Below the pieces are notes generated by a model, which had not been told where the DNA came from, made no database searches, and saw only the letters and a program-made list of their open reading frames with translations. Below, one piece after another: positions 57,762 to 64,000 of a stretch of DNA of 64,000 nucleotides. Source of the DNA: Enterobacteriaceae bacterium ESL0689 (GTDB lineage: Bacteria > Pseudomonadota > Gammaproteobacteria > Enterobacterales > Enterobacteriaceae); assembly GCA_029433525.1 (NCBI GenBank), contig JAQTIF010000001.1, forward strand, positions 682,001 to 746,000, in the 5' to 3' direction. Both the position numbers and the translations under genes were made by a program. Position 1 is the first letter of the stretch. The number at the start of each line of letters is the position of its first letter.

Positions 57762-57782
57762 TATATATCTGATTACAGATTT

Positions 57783-57935
57783 TTAGTTGATAAAGGAACC
57801 GGAAAATATATCAATCAGGGTGAGTAAAATAAAAATAAAATATAACAATAGGATAACGCATATACAAATATAATAAAAATCAATCCATTGAGTGTATTGT
57901 GGGCTTATTTTTTTTAAAAAAAGAGAGATCTCCAT
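57783..57935 (-). CDS. small membrane protein, first copy of 'ImmB'
   Basis: A 50-residue product (MEISLFLKKISPQYTQWIDF and one long hydrophobic helix ending FSGSFIN). Its start lies inside the last 22 bases of the preceding gene in another frame, so it is coupled to it. It aligns with the small protein at 57236-57361. Function unknown; its constant place behind ImmA in both modules argues that it is real. Confidence 0.55.
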   Translation of the reverse strand: MEISLFLKKISPQYTQWIDFYYICICVILLLYFIFILLTLIDIFSGSFIN

Positions 57936-58192
57936 GCTCTTTTCTGGTGAAAAAATATTTTTCTTCCTTTTTTTAGTCGTGCAAAATAATATATCATACC
58001 AAAAGAACCGAAAAATCCCATTGATAAGTAGAAACGATAAAGTGGAATTAAAGTGAAACCTTCTGCATAATACATGGATATTAATTTATTATATTGTTTT
58101 GTGTGGAAACTAAAGTAAAAAAACAGAAAAAATGTCATAGTGACAGGAATAATAAGAAAAGAAAGGGCTATAACTGGATGTATAATATGCAT
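57914..58192 (-). CDS. small membrane protein, first copy of 'ImmA'
   Basis: The 92-residue protein begins MHIIHPVIALSFLIIPVTMT and has two membrane segments with a charged tail (FARLKKGRKIFFHQKRA). It shares YYAEGFTLIPLYRF and GFFGSFGMIYYF with the protein at 57364-57603. Its start codon is one base after the reading end of the broken effector, which is the standard placement of an immunity gene. AT-rich. No known family. Confidence 0.7.
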   Translation of the reverse strand: MHIIHPVIALSFLIIPVTMTFFLFFYFSFHTKQYNKLISMYYAEGFTLIPLYRFYLSMGFFGSFGMIYYFARLKKGRKIFFHQKRAWRSLFF

Positions 58193-58193
58193 A

Positions 58194-59082
58194 TTATTTG
58201 ACCCACCACTCTATAATATGATCACTGGCTCCGCTTGCCAGGATACCACCAATAACGGAGCAACACACATCGTCCCCAGTCTCATATACTCCCTGAAAGC
58301 CACCCGCCCGCATTCACTTTCGCGGCCGGTGGTGCAGGTATGAATGACATCATTAGTGGTGCCCGCAAAAGAAAACGCCATGCCAATATATCCCCCGGCT
58401 TTTAAAAACCGGGCCACTTTCGTCGCCGCGCCGAGATAGCGTTGGTAGCCAGGAATACCACCGATACCGGCCCTTGATCACTGATGAATAATCGAACGGC
58501 TGGAGAGATCCAGCGCCCGGCGCATATCGTCATAAGGGCGTAATTGCAGGGTATGGCGCGAGAGTGATTTCAGCAGCGGTTTATTGACCACGTTTTCAGC
58601 TCCTCAGGCAGCCGGTGACGCTCAGCAAAAAACCGCTCGTTGTGAAGCGTTCCCTGGGCGCGGTATTGCGTCTGATAAGCGGTCTCAATTTTGCCGAGGG
58701 TGCTCTTAATCGCGCTGAAATAGCGTTCTCCGGCATCGCCAGTGGTGGAGAAAATTTTGTCACCGGCGGCGGTGAGGGCGGCGATGATGCCATAATGGCG
58801 ATGCATAAAACCCGCCTCATCCGGGGTGAAACCGATAAAGCGCTGGTTGATCTGACGTTTCGTTTGCTGCAGGCACTGTGACAGCGACAGGGTAAGAGGG
58901 GTGTTGAGGTCGGCGACAATTAGCACCTGACCGGGGATCAGCCACGGCGTGTCGGCGTTATGGTGCATAAACAGGCGAGCGGCGGGTGAGTTGACATGAC
59001 GAAACAACATGCTGGCCTGGAAATGGAGCTGACCTGCCTGCTGAACAATACAGAAACCGGGGACGAGATCACGTGACATCAT
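58194..59082 (-). pseudogene. broken effector gene with LysM-like N terminus
   Basis: Codons 1-164 (MMSRDLVPGFCIVQQAG) read well. NADTPWLIPGQVLIVADLN looks like the end of a LysM-type fold. After ELKT a one-base loss near 58590 shifts the frame. The next frame reads VVNKPLLKSLSRHTLQLRPY to a TGA at 58478 (a Trp is expected in HQ-W-SRAG), then GYQRYLG and FLKAGGYIGMAFSFAGTTND. A third lesion near 58270 shifts the frame again into VCCSVIGGILASGASDHIIE, with a stop at 58194. Three lesions mean no full product. From memory, similar proteins in other enterobacteria occur as type VI secretion-associated effectors; this is inference. Only the N-terminal 170 residues could be made (58570-59082). Confidence 0.75.
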
Positions 59083-59263
59083 GCTTCCCTTCTGTTTGTG
59101 GTGCTGATCGGTTAAGCGGCAGATGCGCCGCCGCAGCGGTCTTTAGCTTCTCATAAGCGGAACGTGGCAGGCAACAAGCCTCTGCGTCATCGGGGGTAAA
59201 GCGGAGAAAAACAGGATTTCTGACGGTTTTGAATGGGGCCGCAGTGGGTTTGTTCTGTGTCAT
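59069..59263 (-). CDS. small protein upstream of the effector
   Basis: A 64-residue frame (MTQNKPTAAPFKTVRNPVFL, then RFTPDDAEACCLPRSAYEKL) whose last 14 bases overlap the effector start in another frame. Soluble, no membrane segment. No family recognised. The overlap suggests an operon with the effector; it may be a small chaperone-like partner. No strong ribosome site is seen at 59263. Confidence 0.45.
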   Translation of the reverse strand: MTQNKPTAAPFKTVRNPVFLRFTPDDAEACCLPRSAYEKLKTAAAAHLPLNRSAPQTEGKHDVT

Positions 59264-59313
59264 GGCCCGCAGAGCGGGGATCGAGCGATCCCCGTCTGTG
59301 CGGACTGGCCAGG

Positions 59314-61641
59314 TTAGCGTTTTTTGCGCATTGCGGCGTTAAGGGCATCTATCATGGCGCTATTACCGGCAGGCGCGATAGTCTGGCTGCGTGATGGGGC
59401 GGGTTTCGCCGTCGGGCGATTAGCCGCGGTACGGTCAGGACTGTTATGGTGTCCATGACCTGTTGCCGGTTGCTCGTCCAGCCGCATGGTCAGTGCGATA
59501 CGTTTACGAGGTAAATCGATATCGACAACCTTCACCTGCACGATATCACCGGTTTTGACCACGCTATGCGGATCGTCGACAAATTTATTCGCCAGAGATG
59601 AAATATGCACCAGGCCATCCTGGTGAACACCGATATCAACAAAAGCGCCAAAATTGGTGACATTGGTTACCGTTCCCTCCAGCACCATGCCTGGCAGTAG
59701 ATCGTTCATCGTCTCGACACCCTCGGCAAACGTGGCCGTTTTGAACTCTGGGCGAGGGTCACGGCCCGGTTTTTCCAGCTCTTTAATGATGTCGGAAACG
59801 GTAGGGACACCAAACTTTTGATCGGTAAAATCCACCGCGTGCAGATGGCGTAGTGCCTGGCTATTGCCCATTAGCGCTTTTAATGTTTGCCGGGTGGCGG
59901 CCAGAATGCGCTCAACCACCGGATAAGCTTCCGGGTGAACCGTGGAGGCATCGAGGGGATTATCGCCGTGATTAATGCGCAGGAACCCGGCGCACTGCTC
60001 AAACGCTTTCGGGCCGAGACGGCTGACTTTCAGCAGTTGCTGTCGGTTACGGAACTGACCATTTTCATCACGCCAGGCGACGATATTTTGTGCCATCATG
60101 CGGCTCAGCCCAGCGACCCGGGTCAGTAAGGGGACTGAGGCGGTGTTCAGATCGACACCAACCGCGTTCACACAGTCTTCGACGACCGCATCCAGTTTGC
60201 GCGCTAACTGAAGCTGGCTGACATCGTGCTGGTACTGACCGACACCGATGGATTTAGGATCGATTTTGACCAGTTCTGCCAGCGGGTCCTGTAAGCGGCG
60301 AGCAATCGAGACCGCACCACGCAGTGACACATCGAGATCGGGAAACTCCTGTGCCGCCAGTTCAGAAGCGGAGTAGACTGAGGCCCCGGCTTCACTGACA
60401 ATCACTTTTTGCGCATCGACCCGGGGAAACTGTTTCTGGACTTCAGCATAGAAACGTTCCGTTTCCCGGGAAGCGGTGCCATTGCCGATAGCCACCAGCT
60501 CGACATGATGCTTTTCACATAAGGCAGCGACCGCCGCTGCTGCTTTCGCCGCCTGGCCGGTATGGGGATAAATAGTATCGGTGGCCACCAGTTTACCAGT
60601 GGCATCCACCACGGCGACTTTGACGCCGGTACGCAAGCCTGGATCAAGCCCCATAGTAGGACGTAATCCGGCAGGTGCCGCCATCAACAGGTGGTGCAGA
60701 TTGCGGGCGAATACCGTGATCGCCTCCTCTTCCGCCCGCTCACGCACGCTGCCCATCAATTCCGTTTCCAGATGCATCAGCACCTTAATACGCCATGTCC
60801 AGCTTACCACGCCTTTGCGCCAGCTGTCGGCCGGTGCATGACCGAGCTGCAATCCCAGGTGATCAATAATAATCTGCTCGCCGTGGCTCTCTTTCGGCGG
60901 TTCATCAAACTGGGGATCGGGATTCAGTGACAGCTGTAAGATGCCCTCATTACGACCCCGGAACATCGCCAGCGCACGATGTGAGGGAACCGAAGCAATG
61001 GGCTCATGATGATCGAAATAGTCGCGGAATTTTGCCCCTTCCTGCTCTTTTCCACTGACTACCGTGGCAACAAGATGGGCATTTTGCCATAAATAGTGGC
61101 GCACTTTCGCCAGCAGTGCGGCATCTTCGGCGAAACGTTCCATTAAAATATAGCGTGCGCCATCCAGTGCTGCTTTGCTATCGCTAATGCCTTTATCGGC
61201 ATCAATAAATCGGGCCGCTTCGATTTCGGGCTGGTGTGATGGCGCATTCCACAGTAAGTCGGCCAGGGGTTCTAGTCCGGCTTCAAGGGCAATTTGCCCA
61301 CGGGTGCGACGTTTGGGTTTATAGGGCAGATAGAGATCTTCGAGTTCCGTTTTGTTTAACGTGCTGGTAATCGCCTGTTTCAGGGGTTCGGTCAGTTTAC
61401 CCTGCTCCTGGATCGATTTGAGGATCACCTGGCGACGCTCTTCCAGTTCCCGCAGATAGGTCAGGCGTATTTCCAGATTGCGTAGCTGGGTGTCATCCAG
61501 TCCGCCGGTGACCTCTTTACGATAGCGGGCGATAAACGGTACGGTGTTTCCTTCGTCCAGAAGGTGAACCGCGGCAGCCACTTGCTCAGGTCTGGCTTGC
61601 AGTTCATCGGCTATAATGCGATAGAGTGAATCATTCATCAT
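59314..61641 (-). CDS. yhgF: Tex-family RNA-binding protein YhgF
   Basis: The 775-residue protein matches E. coli YhgF end to end. It has the Tex N-terminal helical region with [20 protein letters not shown], a YqgF/RNase H-like domain ([16 protein letters not shown]), helix-hairpin-helix motifs ([17 protein letters not shown]) and a C-terminal S1 domain ([20 protein letters not shown]). Tex proteins affect transcription and toxin gene expression in some bacteria. The tail after S1 is poorly conserved. It lies just upstream of, and in the same direction as, the accessory cluster, which it may feed by read-through. Confidence 0.96.
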   Translation of the reverse strand: MMNDSLYRIIADELQARPEQVAAAVHLLDEGNTVPFIARYRKEVTGGLDDTQLRNLEIRLTYLRELEERRQVILKSIQEQGKLTEPLKQAITSTLNKTELEDLYLPYKPKRRTRGQIALEAGLEPLADLLWNAPSHQPEIEAARFIDADKGISDSKAALDGARYILMERFAEDAALLAKVRHYLWQNAHLVATVVSGKEQEGAKFRDYFDHHEPIASVPSHRALAMFRGRNEGILQLSLNPDPQFDEPPKESHGEQIIIDHLGLQLGHAPADSWRKGVVSWTWRIKVLMHLETELMGSVRERAEEEAITVFARNLHHLLMAAPAGLRPTMGLDPGLRTGVKVAVVDATGKLVATDTIYPHTGQAAKAAAAVAALCEKHHVELVAIGNGTASRETERFYAEVQKQFPRVDAQKVIVSEAGASVYSASELAAQEFPDLDVSLRGAVSIARRLQDPLAELVKIDPKSIGVGQYQHDVSQLQLARKLDAVVEDCVNAVGVDLNTASVPLLTRVAGLSRMMAQNIVAWRDENGQFRNRQQLLKVSRLGPKAFEQCAGFLRINHGDNPLDASTVHPEAYPVVERILAATRQTLKALMGNSQALRHLHAVDFTDQKFGVPTVSDIIKELEKPGRDPRPEFKTATFAEGVETMNDLLPGMVLEGTVTNVTNFGAFVDIGVHQDGLVHISSLANKFVDDPHSVVKTGDIVQVKVVDIDLPRKRIALTMRLDEQPATGHGHHNSPDRTAANRPTAKPAPSRSQTIAPAGNSAMIDALNAAMRKKR

Positions 61642-61685
61642 ATCTTTTTCATCTTGTAGATCGAAAATCAGCGAGTAGTTATACG

Positions 61686-61709
61686 GACTGGCACAGTAAA
61701 ATGCCAGTC
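61686..61709 (-). terminator. hairpin after greB
   Basis: GACTGGCA/TGCCAGTC stem with an AT-rich 8-nt loop, 5 bp after the greB stop on the reverse strand. No T-run, so possibly only partial termination before yhgF. Confidence 0.5.
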
Positions 61710-61713
61710 GTTA

Positions 61714-62190
61714 TCAGGGTTTCATATATTCGATAGTGTTAATATACCAGCACGCTTCTCCGGCGGGTGTGTTGACCACCGCCTGCTCGCCGATCTCTTT
61801 TTTTAACAGCGCGCGGGCCATCGGCGAGTCGATGGAGATGTAATCTTTCTGGCCAAAAATCTCATCATAACCGACAATCCGCAAGCGTTTGCTGACACCG
61901 TCATCGTTTTCTATTTCAACCCATGCCCCAAAGAACACTTTCCCTTCCTGTTGCGGGGAGTAGTCGACGATTCTGAGATTTTCCAGACATTTTGTCAGGT
62001 AACGAACCCGGCGGTCAATTTCCCGCAACCGTTTCTTATTGTATTGATAATCAGCGTTTTCGCTGCGGTCACCGAGGCTGGCAGCCCAGCTCACTTTTCG
62101 GGTCACTTCCGGGCGTTCTTCACGCCATAATGTGTCCAGCTCTTGTTTCAGTTTTTCATACCCTTCACGAGTAATTAGCGGTGTTCTCAT
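61714..62190 (-). CDS. greB: transcript cleavage factor GreB
   Basis: The 158-residue factor has the family length. The N-terminal coiled coil carries the acidic tip SLGDRSENADYQYNKKR that enters the polymerase secondary channel, and the C-terminal domain ends EACWYINTIEYMKP. It rescues backtracked RNA polymerase by stimulating RNA cleavage. Divergent from ompR as in E. coli. Confidence 0.97.
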   Translation of the reverse strand: MRTPLITREGYEKLKQELDTLWREERPEVTRKVSWAASLGDRSENADYQYNKKRLREIDRRVRYLTKCLENLRIVDYSPQQEGKVFFGAWVEIENDDGVSKRLRIVGYDEIFGQKDYISIDSPMARALLKKEIGEQAVVNTPAGEACWYINTIEYMKP

Positions 62191-62430
62191 CAGCGATTCT
62201 TCTTTTTGATCGTCAGACAGCCACAGGGAAAAGCAGTGATGGCATGCGATGTGTGATAATCCCGACAGGATAAGCCCTGTGTTTTATGATTAAGTGTATA
62301 CTTAACCTGCTGTTACATATGCTTTGTAACAATTTAGCTGACAATATATACCAGATTTCGCTGGTGGGTGAACCGGGCTTTTTTAAGAATAGGCGCGGCC
62401 TGTTGTCGTGAACTTTTGGGAGTAGAAACA

Positions 62431-63150
62431 ATGCAAGAGAATTATAAAATTCTGGTTGTCGATGACGACATGCGTTTACGCGCATTGCTTGAGCGTTATC
62501 TGACAGAGCAAGGCTTCCAGGTTCGAAGTGTCGCCAATGCCGAGCAGATGGATCGTTTATTGACCCGTGAATCCTTTCATCTGATGGTGCTCGATCTGAT
62601 GCTGCCTGGCGAAGATGGTTTATCGATTTGCCGTCGTTTGCGCAGCCAGAGTAATCCGATGCCGATTATTATGGTGACGGCGAAGGGGGAAGAAGTGGAT
62701 CGTATCGTAGGGCTCGAAATTGGCGCTGATGACTATATTCCCAAACCCTTCAATCCCCGTGAGTTGCTGGCCCGTATTCGTGCGGTCTTGCGTCGCCAGG
62801 CCAATGAGCTGCCCGGTGCGCCATCACAGGAAGAGGCATTGATTACTTTTGGCAAGTTCAAACTCAATCTCGGCACGCGCGAGATGTTTCGTGAAGATGA
62901 GCCGATGCCATTGACCAGCGGCGAATTTGCGGTATTGAAAGCACTGGTCAGCCATCCGCGTGAGCCGTTATCGCGGGATAAGCTGATGAATCTTGCCCGT
63001 GGCCGTGAATATTCGGCGATGGAGCGCTCTATCGATGTGCAAATTTCCCGTTTGCGCCGCATGATTGAAGAAGATCCGACCCACCCTCGTTATATCCAGA
63101 CTGTATGGGGACTGGGGTATGTATTCGTGCCCGATGGCGCGAAAGCATGA
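62431..63150 (+). CDS. ompR: osmolarity response regulator OmpR
   Basis: The 239-residue regulator has the receiver domain (acidic DDD at 11-13, phospho-Asp in [12 protein letters not shown], Lys in [10 protein letters not shown]) and a winged-helix DNA-binding domain ending [13 protein letters not shown]. The start at 62431 follows GGGAG; a longer frame at 62368 is not supported. It controls porin genes with EnvZ. The 240-bp gap to greB holds the divergent promoters. Its stop overlaps envZ by ATGA. Confidence 0.97.
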   Translation: MQENYKILVVDDDMRLRALLERYLTEQGFQVRSVANAEQMDRLLTRESFHLMVLDLMLPGEDGLSICRRLRSQSNPMPIIMVTAKGEEVDRIVGLEIGADDYIPKPFNPRELLARIRAVLRRQANELPGAPSQEEALITFGKFKLNLGTREMFREDEPMPLTSGEFAVLKALVSHPREPLSRDKLMNLARGREYSAMERSIDVQISRLRRMIEEDPTHPRYIQTVWGLGYVFVPDGAKA

Positions 63151-64000
63151 ATCGGCTCCGTTTTTCTCTGCGAAGTTCGTTCGCCCGCACCTTGTTGTTG
63201 ATTGTTGCCTTGCTGTTTGCCAGCCTGGTGACCACTTACCTGGTGGTGCTGAACTTTGCGATCTTTCCCAGCCTTCAGCAATTTAACAAGGTCCTGGCCT
63301 ACGAAGTAAAAATGCTGATGACCGATAAGCTGCAACTGGAGGATGGCACTCAGCTTGCTGTACCGGCGGCTTTTCGTCGTGAGATTTATCGTGAGCTGGG
63401 GATTTCGCTCTATTCCCTTGACGCAGCGGAAGATGCTGGTCTGCGCTGGGCGCAGCATTATGATTTTTTAAGTCAGCAAATGGCGCACCAGCTAGGCGGT
63501 GCGACCGAAGTCCGGATCGAGATGAATAAAAACTCTCCGGTGGTCTGGCTGAGAACCTGGTTATCGCCGGATATCTGGGTTCGTGTCCCCTTAACAGAGA
63601 TTCATCAGGGGGATTTCTCGCCGCTGTTTCGCTATACCCTGGCGATAATGCTGCTGGCGATTGGCGGCGCCTGGCTATTTATTCGTATTCAGAACCGACC
63701 GCTGGTTGATCTTGAGCGCGCGGCCTTGCAGGTTGGGCGCGGGATTATTCCGCCTCCGTTACGCGAATATGGTGCCTCCGAGGTGCGCTCCGTGACCCGC
63801 GCATTTAATCATATGGCCGCGGGTGTCAAACAACTGGCCGATGACCGCACGTTGCTGATGGCCGGTGTGAGTCACGATTTACGTACGCCGTTAACCCGGA
63901 TCCGCCTGGCAACAGAAATGATGGCAAAAGAGGACTGGTATCTCGCCGGGTCGATTAACAAAGATATTGAAGAGTGTAACGCGATTATCGGCCAGTTTAT
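63147..64000 (+). CDS. envZ: osmosensor histidine kinase EnvZ, N-terminal part
   Basis: 284 codons of about 450 are in the window; the rest lies beyond the edge. The first membrane segment, the periplasmic domain, the second membrane segment (about 158-179), a HAMP linker ([17 protein letters not shown]) and the dimerisation/phosphoacceptor helix with [20 protein letters not shown] are visible, so the phosphorylated His is present. ATGA overlap with ompR. Confidence 0.95.
   Translation, partial: MNRLRFSLRSSFARTLLLIVALLFASLVTTYLVVLNFAIFPSLQQFNKVLAYEVKMLMTDKLQLEDGTQLAVPAAFRREIYRELGISLYSLDAAEDAGLRWAQHYDFLSQQMAHQLGGATEVRIEMNKNSPVVWLRTWLSPDIWVRVPLTEIHQGDFSPLFRYTLAIMLLAIGGAWLFIRIQNRPLVDLERAALQVGRGIIPPPLREYGASEVRSVTRAFNHMAAGVKQLADDRTLLMAGVSHDLRTPLTRIRLATEMMAKEDWYLAGSINKDIEECNAIIGQF

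Overview
This window is chromosomal DNA from an enterobacterium (order Enterobacterales, most likely family Enterobacteriaceae). About forty proteins read as close full-length relatives of Escherichia coli K-12 proteins (BisC, Tag, YhjD/E/J, NlpA, GlpF/K, Gor, PrlC, PitA, ArnBCADTEF, ZntA, FtsYEX, RpoH, Tex, GreB, OmpR/EnvZ), and tRNA-Pro(CGG) and tRNA-Sec match their E. coli counterparts almost base for base. The species cannot be fixed from the sequence alone. Several E. coli map blocks are joined in a new order, genes usual at these loci are absent (dctA, yicHIJ, uspB, glpX), and several genes are broken, so the genome has been rearranged and partly eroded.

Layout. 1-10.3 kb: an amino acid permease (cut by the window edge), bisC, tag, proK, yhjD, yhjE, yhjJ and a pdeK-like gene that has lost its EAL domain. 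10.5-17.5 kb: yicL, murQ, a Bcr-type exporter, nlpA, yagU, a periplasmic histidine-phosphatase-like gene and an orphan type VI secretion lipoprotein gene (tssJ). 17.6-24.1 kb: a decayed restriction island at the 3' end of selC, with an intact mrr, an hsdR whose 3' third is replaced by the tail of a zinc metallopeptidase gene, rhuM, an hsdS fragment and a dead IS3-family element. 24.4-30.7 kb: xanP (nonsense mutant), glpK-glpF, zapB, sbp. 30.8-31.6 kb: an IS1-family element exactly at a junction between two E. coli map blocks. 31.6-39.4 kb: gor, rlmJ, prlC, rsmJ, uspA, pitA. 39.9-47.2 kb: the complete seven-gene arn operon (L-Ara4N modification of lipid A, polymyxin resistance). 47.3-56.9 kb: dcrB, yhhQ, tusA, zntA, yhhL, rsmD, ftsYEX, rpoH. 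57.2-59.3 kb: an AT-rich accessory cluster. 59.3-64 kb: yhgF/tex, greB, ompR and the first 284 codons of envZ.

The most interesting region is 57.2-59.3 kb. Read as a whole it is a tandem array of two toxin-immunity-like modules. The first has a broken effector gene followed by two small membrane proteins. The second has an orphan 50-residue glycine-rich toxin 'tip' followed by paralogues of the same two membrane proteins. The tip aligns with the last residues of the broken effector, and the order tail-immA-immB is the same in both modules. This is the architecture of a polymorphic toxin locus with a displaced C-terminal cassette. Together with the orphan tssJ it hints at a type VI secretion apparatus elsewhere in the genome.

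A second genome-wide theme is a dispersed repeat family of about 146 bp with imperfect terminal inverted repeats (AGAGCCTGG...). Two full copies and about nine partial ones lie in intergenic gaps, including one between the sigma-E/DnaA-controlled promoter region of rpoH and its start codon. It looks like a MITE (non-autonomous mobile element) and does not match ERIC or REP sequences as I know them.
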